This document shows, in pieces, positions 1 to 6,474 of a DNA stretch of 11,295 bases. The number at the start of each line of letters is the position of its first letter. The first letter of the stretch is position 1. The notes under the pieces are model-generated. The model searched no databases, was not told the DNA's origin, and was given only the letters and a program-made list of their open reading frames with translations. The stretch is from positions 1-11,295 of the forward strand of contig CAIXMG010000034.1 in NCBI GenBank assembly GCA_903920485.1. Direction: 5' to 3'. Position numbers and translations under genes: made by a program. This stretch comes from an uncultured bacterium. GTDB lineage: Bacteria; Patescibacteriota; Minisyncoccia; Phycocordibacterales; UBA1006.

Positions 1-312
1 CGTGCTGCTCCGGAACGATTTTTTTGAAAGGTTTCGTGTCACTACCAAAGTGCTGTATTCGTGCGCATAATGCGTTTCGATCGAGCCGATAAGTTTCTGC
101 ATTTCCTCGATCCAAAAAACGTACAGGCTCGCGAGGCCTTTCGTCTTCACGAGCACGCGCTTTTTTTGCAGGTTCCGAACGGCCAGGTAGACGGCTTCGG
201 GGGTGACCTTCAGAGATTTTGACAATTCCGCAACAAGGTCCACTACCCGTACGGGGCCCGTGGAAAGGCGCTGGATGACGGACCGTTCGATGTTCGAGTG
301 GGGGAATAGCAT
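1..312 (-). CDS. Winged-helix transcriptional regulator, partial (3' end outside window)
   Basis: This frame is open from an ATG at 312 to the window edge, giving 104 residues with the C-terminus missing. Residues about 8-60 look like a winged helix-turn-helix: an opening helix (IERSVIQRLS), a short turn, VVDLVAELSKSL, the recognition-like helix PEAVYLAVRNLQKK, then the basic wing VLVKTKGLASLYVF. Residues about 67-80 (WIEEMQKLIGSIETHY) may start a helical dimerisation or effector segment. The pattern resembles small archaeal/CPR winged-helix regulators (TrmB- or PadR-like in style), but I cannot assign a family. The start is supported by a promoter whose -10 box ends 8 bases before the ATG and by the absence of a Shine-Dalgarno sequence. 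An inverted repeat overlies that promoter, so self-regulation is likely but unproven. The gene diverges from the binding-protein gene at 411. Confidence 0.72.
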   Translation of the reverse strand, partial: MLFPHSNIERSVIQRLSTGPVRVVDLVAELSKSLKVTPEAVYLAVRNLQKKRVLVKTKGLASLYVFWIEEMQKLIGSIETHYAHEYSTLVVTRNLSKKSFRSST

Positions 313-320
313 GTTCCGCA

Positions 321-350
321 AGTATACATAATTGAAGGAAAACTTCAATT
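321..350 (-). promoter_or_regulatory. Promoter of the winged-helix gene with overlapping palindromic operator
   Basis: On the minus strand a -35 box TTGAAG (348-343) and a -10 box TATACT (326-321) are separated by 16 bases. The -10 box ends 8 bases before the ATG at 312, so the transcript would be leaderless or nearly so. A perfect inverted repeat, AATTGAAG-GAAAA-CTTCAATT on the plus strand (330-350, 8-base arms), covers the -35 box and most of the spacer. A protein bound there would block RNA polymerase, which fits autorepression by the downstream regulator (inference). Confidence 0.6.
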
Positions 351-396
351 TATAAGCTGCGACGGCTCGTTTTTAAGCGGGTTGTTCATCGGCGGG

Positions 397-402
397 TATA
401 CT
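397..402 (+). promoter_or_regulatory. -10 box of the binding-protein gene (leaderless start)
   Basis: TATACT ends 8 bases before the ATG at 411, the same arrangement as the divergent gene. No convincing -35 hexamer is present at 16-18 bases, and there is no Shine-Dalgarno sequence. This fixes 411 as the probable start. Confidence 0.5.
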
Positions 403-410
403 CAGGTTCT

Positions 411-1424
411 ATGAAACATCCCAAGAAGCTTGGCATCGTGATTGCGTGCATACTCGTCGTGTTGGTGGTGGTCGTCGCGATTGCCCGGATTTTGCCTGCG
501 GCAAAATCCGGGCCTCACGGCCTCTCCGTCGGCCTCCTGCTGCCCCTTACCGGGGAGGCGCAAAGCTATGGCGAGGACGGCCTGAAGGCGGCGCAGGCTG
601 CCGTCCTGGGAACAGGAGTGGCCCTTGATCTGGAAGATGAAAAATGCGATGCCAACGCGACCCTGTCCGCCTTCCAGAAGCTCACGGAACTTGATCATGA
701 TGCCATTGTCGTGGGACCCCTGTGCGGTTCGCCCCAGGAGGCCCTGGCACCAGTTGTCAAAGACGATCGCGTTCCCGTCATCCTGCCTGCGGCAGCCCCC
801 GATGATTTGTTCGCCCAAAGCGGCGGCGCCATGTTCAACATCCAATATTCGATCGAAGACGAAGGTGCGGCAGTTGCTCGCCGGATGATTGCCGACGGGG
901 AGAACAAGGTCGTCATCATCGGATACCAAAACGCCTTCTCCGAAGGGGAAGTCGCGGGCTTCACGAAAGCATACACGGGAACCATTGTCGACCAGATAAG
1001 CTTTGCCGACAGCAACGATCCCGTGGAAACGGAACTTGCCAAATTGAAGGGCAAGGATTTCGATGCCGTTTTTTCACCGGACAGTTCGTTTCTTTTTGCG
1101 AAGGGGATCAGCATGCTCCACCGATACGGCCTGAACCAGCAGGTGTACAGCATCTATCCCACGGAAGGTCCTTCGGCACGCCCGCTGGCGGAAGGCGTCA
1201 TCTATTCATTCCCTGGTGGAATGACGGGGACGCAGGGCGCGACGTATGATCTTACCTACGATGCCGTGACCAAAGCGATAGCACTCCTTAAAACATGCGG
1301 CAACGACAAGGCGTGCATCCTCAAAACGCTCCAATCGGATCCGTCATTTGACGGGAACGGGACTTCTACGCGCCCCATCATCTTCAAGCAGGTCAAAAAC
1401 GGACAGCCAGTGTTGTTGCCGTGA
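411..1424 (+). CDS. Type-I periplasmic ligand-binding protein (LivJ/LivK-like), membrane-anchored
   Basis: This 337-residue protein resembles the Leu/Ile/Val-binding family of ABC transporter receptors (Peripla_BP_6 type). A basic start and one hydrophobic segment (residues about 7-30) would export it and probably tether it. A VIAC lipobox-like string ends at Cys13, but it lies inside the hydrophobic stretch, so a true lipoprotein is doubtful. The mature part begins with the family's typical first strand (SVGLLLPLTGEAQSYGED, 39-56). Cys79 (DEKC) and Cys105 (GPLCGS) match the conserved lobe-1 disulfide of LivJ, followed by the PVILPAAAP strand (122-130). The second lobe starts near NKVVIIGYQNAFSEGE (165-180). 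Cys296 and Cys302 may form another disulfide. No permease or ATPase gene is nearby, so it may serve a distant transporter or act only as an extracellular sensor. The ligand cannot be told from sequence; an amino acid or similar small molecule is most likely. Confidence 0.85.
   Translation: MKHPKKLGIVIACILVVLVVVVAIARILPAAKSGPHGLSVGLLLPLTGEAQSYGEDGLKAAQAAVLGTGVALDLEDEKCDANATLSAFQKLTELDHDAIVVGPLCGSPQEALAPVVKDDRVPVILPAAAPDDLFAQSGGAMFNIQYSIEDEGAAVARRMIADGENKVVIIGYQNAFSEGEVAGFTKAYTGTIVDQISFADSNDPVETELAKLKGKDFDAVFSPDSSFLFAKGISMLHRYGLNQQVYSIYPTEGPSARPLAEGVIYSFPGGMTGTQGATYDLTYDAVTKAIALLKTCGNDKACILKTLQSDPSFDGNGTSTRPIIFKQVKNGQPVLLP
483..513. repeat. Perfect 14-bp hairpin inside the binding-protein ORF
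   Basis: Arms 483-496 and 500-513 are exactly complementary around the 3-base loop TGC. The hairpin covers codons for residues about 25-34, the end of the membrane anchor, some 72 bases into a probably leaderless mRNA. No U-run follows on either strand, so it is not a standard terminator. It could slow translation during membrane targeting, affect mRNA stability, or be a coincidence of codon choice. Confidence 0.7.
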
Positions 1425-1447
1425 GAAATTTTCCTGTGCATAACTTT

Positions 1448-1477
1448 TTGACAATGAGGGGGCATATTTCCGATAAT
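1448..1477 (+). promoter_or_regulatory. Strong sigma-70-like promoter upstream of the DUF6496-type gene
   Basis: A consensus -35 TTGACA (1448-1453) and a near-consensus -10 GATAAT (1472-1477) are 18 bases apart. Transcription would begin near 1484, exactly where a small hairpin (1484-1508) begins, leaving a leader of about 60 bases before the ATG at 1546. It is the best -35/-10 pair in the window. Confidence 0.6.
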
Positions 1478-1483
1478 GAAGGT

Positions 1484-1508
1484 AGGTCCCAGGATTCGAC
1501 CAGGGCCT
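1484..1508 (+). other. Leader hairpin with a T-loop-like sequence
   Basis: AGG(T)CCC pairs with GGGCCT with one bulged base, and an inner GG/CC pair closes the loop ATTCGA after an A-A mismatch. The hairpin begins at the predicted start of the transcript from the 1448-1477 promoter. On the minus strand the same bases contain GTCGAATCC, which recalls a tRNA T-arm, but a complete tRNA is not present. Confidence 0.35.
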
Positions 1509-1531
1509 CATTACCCGCTTTTACGCCTTAT

Positions 1532-1537
1532 TATTCT
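1532..1537 (+). promoter_or_regulatory. Possible second -10 box, leaderless start for the DUF6496-type gene
   Basis: TATTCT ends 8 bases before the ATG at 1546, matching the spacing at 312 and 411. There is no clear -35 box, so this is weaker than the promoter at 1448-1477; both could operate. Confidence 0.3.
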
Positions 1538-1545
1538 TGCCTTAT

Positions 1546-1722
1546 ATGACCAAGTACGGACCGAAGGCGCAGAAGAAGATCAGTCGCGTAATGCACGAAT
1601 ACGGGCAGGGGAAACTGAAAAGCGGCGGATCCGGCAAGAAGGTGTCCAGCCAGAAACAAGCGGTCGCCATTGCCATTTCCGAAGCGCGCAAAAACGGTTA
1701 CAAGACACCCTCCAGGTCATAG
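1546..1722 (+). CDS. Small basic DUF6496-type protein
   Basis: This 58-residue, lysine-rich protein has no signal peptide or membrane segment. It matches the pattern I know for DUF6496: a start of the form MTKYGPKAQKKISRVMHEY, a central GKLKSGGSGKKV loop (residues about 22-33), and a final helix, KQAVAIAISEARKNGY. The family is small, widespread in bacteria including Patescibacteria, and has no established function; the basic charge and two helices would suit nucleic-acid binding, but that is speculation. An in-frame TTG at 1537 would add three residues. I prefer the ATG because the family begins at about this point and because TATTCT lies 8 bases ahead of it. It stands alone between the binding protein and the fibronectin-like gene. 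Confidence 0.75.
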   Translation: MTKYGPKAQKKISRVMHEYGQGKLKSGGSGKKVSSQKQAVAIAISEARKNGYKTPSRS

Positions 1723-1769
1723 GTCCTTCCGACAACAACACATGGGAATGTTGAGAATTATCACTTAAT

Positions 1770-1800
1770 CTTACGGAGTTTCTGATATTCCGAAAGTAAG
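1770..1800. repeat. Imperfect inverted repeat before the fibronectin-like gene
   Basis: CTTAC-GGA (1770-1777) pairs with TCC...GTAAG (1789-1800), interrupted by GAAA on the right arm. It lies between the DUF6496-type gene and the ATG at 1830, so it could be a weak terminator for the first or an operator for the second. No U-run follows. Confidence 0.3.
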
Positions 1801-1809
1801 AATAACCAG

Positions 1810-1815
1810 GATACT
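1810..1815 (+). promoter_or_regulatory. Possible -10 box of the fibronectin-like gene
   Basis: GATACT lies 14 bases before the ATG at 1830, which would give a 5' leader of only about 7 bases. No good -35 box or Shine-Dalgarno sequence is seen, so the call rests on the -10 alone. Confidence 0.3.
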
Positions 1816-1829
1816 TCGTTAACAGGCTC

Positions 1830-2681
1830 ATGAAAAAAATACTTATCACTTCTACGGCGGCTGTCGCTGTGCTGATAGGACTCTTTGTCGTCGGCATTGT
1901 CCCGTCTCTTGCTCTTGCCTCAAATTACGCTATCTCGCCGAACGTCACGGGATATACGGTCGTCGGCGTCGCACAGGCGAACATCATCTGCAAGAACCTT
2001 CCTGACTGGGCGGCGGGACTGATGACGTTCTGTGCCCCAAGCTCAACCGTCATAGTTCCTCCCGTTACCTCATCGGTGGTATTCAGCAATATTGCAGTCG
2101 TCGATACGACGGGCGTCAACGGCACGAACGGTTTGACGATCTCGTGGATGACCGATCAGCCTACCACGACGACCGTGTGGTACCAGTCGGATCCGTCCAA
2201 TGCTGCCCAGGCGATCGCATATTCTAATCCCTCGCAGGGACTGACCACGGCTCACAGCCTCACAATTGCGGGGTTTACTCCTTCGGCAGCCTCGACGTTC
2301 ATGGTAGGGGGTAGTGACGCCGCAGGAACTACCGACCAGTCGACCGGTCAGTCGTTTACCTCGTGGCCTGTCACGACGATGGGCGGCTCCTCGTCTTTCG
2401 GGATGATACCTGCGAACCCCACCATTTCGGTTTCCGATGTCACCAGTACGGGTGCTACGGTCAACGTCAATGCCAATGAGCCCATTCGGGCAACGATAAC
2501 CTACAGCACTCTGGGTGGAGCGACAAGCACGATGTATTCGTCGTCGGCATATGAAGCCTCGAATCCCATCTATCTGAACAATCTTGACGAATCCGCGAGC
2601 TACCAGGGAGAAGTTACGGTCTACGGCCAGAACGGTTCTACGGTCGGAACGTATCCGATCAGCTGGGTCACCCCTTCGTAA
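1830..2681 (+). CDS. Secreted protein with two fibronectin type III-like domains
   Basis: This is a 283-residue exported protein. MKK followed by a hydrophobic stretch (residues 4-29) and the site SLALA/SNY (after residue 30) make a good type I signal peptide. Residues 31-80 form an N-terminal segment with two cysteines (54 and 68) that could pair. Two beta-sandwich repeats follow: about 82-178, with SNIAVVD, LTISWMTDQPTTTTVWY and HSLTIAGFTPSAASTFMV, and about 196-282, with ISVSDVTSTGATVNVNANEP, ATITYS and IYLNNLDESASYQGEVTVY. The Trp-Tyr and 'L..L.p...Y.f.v' spacing is typical of fibronectin III or purple-acid-phosphatase N-terminal domains. The composition is very Ser/Thr-rich, as in surface proteins. 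No enzyme motif or sorting signal is visible, so adhesion, polymer binding or a structural surface role is likely but unproven. The gene ends at the bidirectional terminator at 2709-2742. Confidence 0.75.
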   Translation: MKKILITSTAAVAVLIGLFVVGIVPSLALASNYAISPNVTGYTVVGVAQANIICKNLPDWAAGLMTFCAPSSTVIVPPVTSSVVFSNIAVVDTTGVNGTNGLTISWMTDQPTTTTVWYQSDPSNAAQAIAYSNPSQGLTTAHSLTIAGFTPSAASTFMVGGSDAAGTTDQSTGQSFTSWPVTTMGGSSSFGMIPANPTISVSDVTSTGATVNVNANEPIRATITYSTLGGATSTMYSSSAYEASNPIYLNNLDESASYQGEVTVYGQNGSTVGTYPISWVTPS

Positions 2682-2708
2682 TTGTAACGTCGCTTGCAAG
2701 TATTGCTG

Positions 2709-2742
2709 CCCCACAAAAACCGCAAAAGCGGTTTTTGTGGGG
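2709..2742. terminator. Bidirectional intrinsic terminator
   Basis: Perfect 15-base arms (2709-2723 and 2728-2742) surround an AAAA loop. The GC core CCGC/GCGG is preceded by AAAAA and followed by TTTTT, so each strand has a U-run directly after the core, and an outer CCCCAC/GTGGGG clamp lies beyond. It sits between the convergent genes ending at 2681 (plus) and 2774 (minus) and should stop both. Confidence 0.9.
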
Positions 2743-2773
2743 AATTTTGGTCCTGAAAATGGTTATTTTGTTG

Positions 2774-4771
2774 TCATCCAACATCATGGTTCGGGTTCGG
2801 GAGAGGGAACGTGATCGTCACTGTCGTCTGTTCATCCTCGACACTCTCGACGAAGATGGATCCGCCGTGCCTTTCGACGATTTTCTGGCAGATGGCAAGA
2901 CCGAGTCCGGTTCCCGGCGTGTTCAGTTCTCGTGATCCGCGATAGAAGCGCGAGAAAATATCAGGAAGGTCTTGTGCGGGAATCCCTCTCCCGTTGTCTT
3001 CTACGACCAGACGGGCTTGGTCCTGGTCCTTGAGCAGAGAAATCCGGATGGTGCTCGATCTATTCTCGTGGCGATACTTGATTGAATTGCTTACCAGGTT
3101 CGTGAGCAATTCCTCCAGGAGGCGCTTGTTTCCGAAAATCATGACATCAGGTGCGATGAAGGTACCCATTGTTATCTCTTCCGCTTCGGCCATCACTTCG
3201 AAGTATTCCACCTGATCTGTGACCAGGGCTGAGAGGTTGGCTGGCTTAAGGTCCACGTCGAATGCCGAATGGTCAAGCTTTGACAGACGAAGGAGCTGTC
3301 GAATGAAGTCGGATATTCGGAGGATCGACTTTTTCACTGCATTGATCTTTTCGGGATGTGAGGAGGTCGTTGCAAGGGTCTCGAGTTCTCCCTTGACGAT
3401 CGCCAGCGGGGTTTGGAGGTTGTGCGAAATGTCCACCATGGCCTGCCGGTCGTCTTCGCGAAGCTTCTTGATCTCGGCCGTTCTTTCGCTCACCAGCTGT
3501 TCCAGGTGGAGGCTGTATTCCTCAACCTTTTCGTAGAGCCGGCCCTTTTCAAGCGAAATGGCTGCCTGATAGGCGAACGTTTCGAGGAGTTGGCGGTCAT
3601 CTGGCGTGTAGGGATCTCCCGACTTTTTCACGCCCAATGTAAGGATTCCGATTTGGCGATTTTCAAAGATAATGGGGACGGAAAGCGCTATTTCCGCAGA
3701 AGTGGGTTCTTGCAGTGTCTGGTCGGAAAGCAGGAATTCAACCTGATCAGTCTTGAAGATGGACTTCAACAATAGGGATGAGACTGCAACGATGTCGGTT
3801 TGTGAGACGTTGGTATGCAATGCCTTGCTCAACCGGTGAAGGGCGTCGGCATAGTGGTACGAATCCTTGAAGAAGACCGGGTCGGTGACTTTTTTAAAAT
3901 ATCGCTCCAACGACCTGAAGGACGAGATGCCAAGGATCATGGTGAGGCCGGCACTGAGAACGATGTCCGTATCGGTCAGGGTATGAACCAGCCTCGCCAA
4001 CAATCCAAGTCCTGTCGAGTACACGCCGACGGCTATCGCGAAGAGGATCAGGTAGATAAGGCTGCGCTGGACGACGATTCGAATGTCCATGAACTGATGC
4101 CTGAGGATCGCGTAAGTCGTGCACCCGATCATGCAGATGCTGAAGAGCGGCCCCAGTTTTGAAAGTGCCGAATTCACGAAGAAGAGGGGAATCAGCCCGC
4201 TCACGATGATGGCTCCGATCAGGAATAGTCCCCATCCGACAAGCGTGTACCGGATTTGCCCCTTTTGAATTCCGTCGGAAGTTCGGTACTTTCTGAAAAG
4301 GATGAGGATGCCGTGGCAAAATATGGTGATGTAGAGGACCATAATCGGAGCGAACAGCCAGCTGGTGTCGATGTGGCTGAGGCCTATGCCGTATTCCATC
4401 GTTACGTTCCTCATCACAAGATTCGTCATCGCGAGGATGGAGAAGAAGGAGATCAGTCCCAGATAAGCGAACGTTGCTCTTTGGTGTTGCCTGGTCCGTA
4501 CCGGGAAATGGGTCGAGAAGACGAAGAAAAACCAGAACATGAAAAAAGCCGCAGGAATCGTGGCTCGTGCGCAGATCAGTGCGCGAGCGTAGTGAGGTGT
4601 CGTGTCTGCAACATAGTTAAAAAGCTCCCAAAGCAGGAGGAAAAAGATCCCGCAGAGAAAGGACCAGTATTTTGGATCTCTAAGCTCCTTTTGCTTTTTA
4701 ATGGCAACCAGCCCGAACAAGAGTCCGTTGGTGATTGCCGTAATAAGAAAGATGGCAAGAATCAATTTCAT
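2774..4771 (-). CDS. Sensor histidine kinase: multi-TM N-terminus, GAF, HisKA, HATPase
   Basis: This 665-residue membrane kinase has seven hydrophobic helices in residues about 1-223, as in the HisKA 7TM sensor module, then two more (about 236-258 and 267-285). A GAF-like domain follows (about 300-405, with SVPIIFENRQIGILTLGVK and FAYQAAISLEKGRLYEKV), then a coiled coil (about 410-442). The dimerisation helix carries His450 in SHNLQTPLAIVKGE. The ATP domain has an N box (LTNLVSNSIKYRHEN, 556-570), G1 (EDNGRGIP), F (FSRFYRG) and G2 (GTGLGLAI). The residue after the His is Asn rather than the usual Glu/Asp; SHN kinases exist, so it may still be active. There is no separate large extracellular domain, so the ligand probably meets the helices or the GAF domain. 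The likely partner is the regulator at 6528-7199, separated from it by the E1 and acyltransferase genes. Confidence 0.92.
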   Translation of the reverse strand: MKLILAIFLITAITNGLLFGLVAIKKQKELRDPKYWSFLCGIFFLLLWELFNYVADTTPHYARALICARATIPAAFFMFWFFFVFSTHFPVRTRQHQRATFAYLGLISFFSILAMTNLVMRNVTMEYGIGLSHIDTSWLFAPIMVLYITIFCHGILILFRKYRTSDGIQKGQIRYTLVGWGLFLIGAIIVSGLIPLFFVNSALSKLGPLFSICMIGCTTYAILRHQFMDIRIVVQRSLIYLILFAIAVGVYSTGLGLLARLVHTLTDTDIVLSAGLTMILGISSFRSLERYFKKVTDPVFFKDSYHYADALHRLSKALHTNVSQTDIVAVSSLLLKSIFKTDQVEFLLSDQTLQEPTSAEIALSVPIIFENRQIGILTLGVKKSGDPYTPDDRQLLETFAYQAAISLEKGRLYEKVEEYSLHLEQLVSERTAEIKKLREDDRQAMVDISHNLQTPLAIVKGELETLATTSSHPEKINAVKKSILRISDFIRQLLRLSKLDHSAFDVDLKPANLSALVTDQVEYFEVMAEAEEITMGTFIAPDVMIFGNKRLLEELLTNLVSNSIKYRHENRSSTIRISLLKDQDQARLVVEDNGRGIPAQDLPDIFSRFYRGSRELNTPGTGLGLAICQKIVERHGGSIFVESVEDEQTTVTITFPLPNPNHDVG

Positions 4772-4786
4772 AGTTTTGTTATGTTT

Positions 4787-4795
4787 ATAGTATCA
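4787..4795 (-). promoter_or_regulatory. Extended -10 promoter of the multi-TM kinase gene
   Basis: On the minus strand TGATACTAT reads as an extended -10 (TGn plus TACTAT), 15 bases before the ATG at 4771. An overlapping TATAAA (4789-4784) is an alternative. Either gives a leader of under about 10 bases with no Shine-Dalgarno sequence. It lies directly downstream of the terminator at 4811-4840, so the kinase would be transcribed separately from the acyltransferase operon. Confidence 0.45.
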
Positions 4796-4810
4796 CGACC
4801 TTGTTCAGGT

Positions 4811-4840
4811 AAAAATCCCTGCCACATCGAATGGCAGGGA
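4811..4840 (-). terminator. Intrinsic terminator of the regulator-E1-acyltransferase operon
   Basis: A 9-bp perfect stem (4816-4824 with 4832-4840, TCCCTGCCA/TGGCAGGGA) has a 7-base loop and on the minus strand is followed directly by TTTTT (4815-4811). It lies 18 bases after the acyltransferase stop codon. Confidence 0.9.
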
Positions 4841-4858
4841 CTTCGAGAAGGGGTGTCC

Positions 4859-5512
4859 TCATGTTGGGATCCACGACCCCTCGAGATTGTCAGTACTCAA
4901 AAAATATTCTCGCACTTCGGTTTTCAGGTTTGCCATATCCTCAACGATCATCGTTGCTGGGATGGTCCAACTGCCTTCGCAAAAGAGTGGAATGCCGATC
5001 GGCACGAGGGAAAATCCCAGCTTGTGGCACAGCAGGAAGGTCTGCATGTCCACGACCATGAAGTAGGCGCCGATGCCGTGATTGATTCCATACCAGTAGA
5101 TTGCCTTCATGAGGTCGTACGTATGGATGCGCCGAGCCGACGGTTCCGCGATGAATCGGGTGACTTCCATGATTCGTGTGCGGCCGGATTGCCTGAGGCA
5201 TTCCCTCATTTTTTCCGGTACTCCCGGGTGGGGAGGTTCGGGAAGCGAAACACGGGACAGTTCTTCGTGGGGGAAGCCGCGCTCAGAATCGTATACGAGC
5301 CGGGTACCCCCAACCAGTCGGCTTTCCTCGTGAATAGTAAGAAAGACGGATGACGGGTCGTATTCGTCCCTGAATATTCCGTCAGGGAATCGTTCAGGGT
5401 CGTGCCACTTCATCTTGATGCAATAGGTGTGGAACAGCAATCTCTGAAATTCGACGATGGAGTGCGGGTCTCGGGCGATCCTGAGAGTGACCGCATGATT
5501 CAGTGCCACCAT
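4859..5512 (-). CDS. LuxI/FeeM-like GNAT-fold N-acyltransferase
   Basis: This soluble 217-residue protein has the conserved residues of autoinducer synthases and N-acyl amino acid synthases. They are Arg24 in EFQRLLFHTY, Trp36, Asp49 and Asp52 (DEYD, the LuxI D-x-x-D spacing), Gly69/Arg71 in VGGTRLV, and Glu116/Arg119 in MEVTRF (the LuxI E-x-x-R spacing). The C-terminal half has the GNAT-like helix and strand KAIYWYGINHGIGAYFMVVD and then HKLGFSLVPIG. Family members transfer an acyl chain from acyl-ACP or acyl-CoA to an amine such as S-adenosylmethionine or an amino acid. The substrates here are unknown. The ATG at 5512 overlaps the E1 gene by 13 bases, with AGGAG just upstream at 5518-5514, which suggests translational coupling. 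A GTG at 5509 has slightly better spacing from AGGAG. A role with E1 in making a small molecule is inference. Confidence 0.8.
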   Translation of the reverse strand: MVALNHAVTLRIARDPHSIVEFQRLLFHTYCIKMKWHDPERFPDGIFRDEYDPSSVFLTIHEESRLVGGTRLVYDSERGFPHEELSRVSLPEPPHPGVPEKMRECLRQSGRTRIMEVTRFIAEPSARRIHTYDLMKAIYWYGINHGIGAYFMVVDMQTFLLCHKLGFSLVPIGIPLFCEGSWTIPATMIVEDMANLKTEVREYFLSTDNLEGSWIPT

Positions 5513-6474
5513 GCTCCTGTTACGATCTTTGCTTCGACCCTTCGGGCGTCCAGGTACGCATAGCCCGGCATGGGCGGAATCGGGCTGCTGTTCAGAAGCT
5601 CAAGCAAGATGTGGTCGCCCAGAAACCCGGTAGCAAATGCAGGGTTGGTACCGAGGATGGAAGCCTTCTGCTCATTGACGAGGCGTTTAATAATCCGGGG
5701 AAACTCGACGGGGTGGCAAGGTTCGAGCTCGGGAGCGATGAGTGCGATCAGGCGGCGAATGAAACGTTCCATCTCAAACGGAGTCGTCGACGTGGCTCTG
5801 CGAGCTGCATCCGTAGTCTGTGCTTCCGAAAGGGTCAGGCCAAGCATTTCCTCGATGGTCATCGAGGTTGGCGTGAACTTGAACAAGTGGGTCCCGAAGC
5901 CGGCCGTGTTGCAGCTGAAGACGGGTACGCCCTCCTTGCGCGCTTCTTGATGAAGCAGGATACCGGTTGCCAATTCGAGGATTTCAATCTCGTCAATGAT
6001 GAGGTCGCATCCGCGGACAAACGAAGAGGCTGTTTTTTCGGTGATGCCCATGGGATATGCGAGGACCGTCGTGTCGTCCGCGATGCTTCGGAGCATTCGC
6101 GCCGTCTCGAATGCCTTTGGTTTGCCGATTGTGGATCGGTTTGCACCGAATTGGCGGTTCACATTAGAAACGTCAAAGGTTTCCGGATCGGCAATGCGAA
6201 TTTCGCCGATCCCGGTCCGTACCAGGATGGCTGCCAGCAGGCCGCCCATACCTCCGCATCCTGCGATCCCTATGACCCTGCTTCTCAGGAAGGCCTGCTG
6301 CTTGAGGGTGAGGATGCCGATGTTTCGATCGGTCCGTTCACGGTAACGGATTTCAAAAGGGTTTCGCGGCATCAGTCGGTATACGATGCCGGTTGCCGGG
6401 TTGTCCGGCAGGTCGAAAAAGGAGAGATTTTTCATGATGTTGGGGTTTTTGTGAAAGAAAAAATTCATCTTCAC
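5500..6474 (-). CDS. E1/ThiF-like adenylating enzyme
   Basis: Numbered from the GTG at 6474, this 324-residue protein is a ThiF/MoeB/HesA-superfamily protein. Before the Rossmann core lies RTDRNIGILTLKQQ (47-60), matching the arginine segment that reaches the partner's nucleotide site. The core has the ATP loop GCGGMG (72-77), Asp96 in RIADPETF, SNVNRQFG (103-110) and the IGKPKA lysines (118, 120). The Mg-binding 'DxxDN' motif of MoeB/ThiF reads DEIEI here (161-165), so Glu replaces the second Asp. No CxxC zinc pair is seen; Cys188 (FSCNTAGFG) is the most interesting cysteine. Such enzymes adenylate a carboxylate, usually a protein or peptide C-terminus, but no ubiquitin-like protein or precursor peptide is visible nearby. 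An ATG at 6468 is an equally good start and one at 6435 is possible. It follows the regulator by 53 bases and overlaps the acyltransferase. Confidence 0.85.
   Translation of the reverse strand: MKMNFFFHKNPNIMKNLSFFDLPDNPATGIVYRLMPRNPFEIRYRERTDRNIGILTLKQQAFLRSRVIGIAGCGGMGGLLAAILVRTGIGEIRIADPETFDVSNVNRQFGANRSTIGKPKAFETARMLRSIADDTTVLAYPMGITEKTASSFVRGCDLIIDEIEILELATGILLHQEARKEGVPVFSCNTAGFGTHLFKFTPTSMTIEEMLGLTLSEAQTTDAARRATSTTPFEMERFIRRLIALIAPELEPCHPVEFPRIIKRLVNEQKASILGTNPAFATGFLGDHILLELLNSSPIPPMPGYAYLDARRVEAKIVTGAWWH

Noticed and set aside
1481..1516. A tRNA on the minus strand
   Set aside because: Only a T-arm-like string is visible. The T-loop lacks one T, the stem has a mismatch, and no D-arm, anticodon arm or matching acceptor strand can be found.
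1476..1754. A 92-codon frame overlapping the DUF6496-type gene
   Set aside because: Its translation has no recognisable features, whereas the other frame matches the DUF6496 pattern.
2070..2714. A 214-codon minus-strand frame under the fibronectin-like gene
   Set aside because: Very Arg-rich with no domain, it is a shadow of the Ser/Thr-rich gene, and it would read through the terminator hairpin.
2772..2790. TTGTCATC...TCATG resembling the GTCAT box near the end of the multi-TM kinase gene
   Set aside because: The repeat spacing is 10 rather than 11, the middle does not match, and no promoter or gene start follows.
4256..5353. A 365-codon open frame on the plus strand
   Set aside because: It runs antisense through the kinase and acyltransferase genes, both of which have full family motifs. 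The translation is compositionally unlike a real protein and shows no motif.
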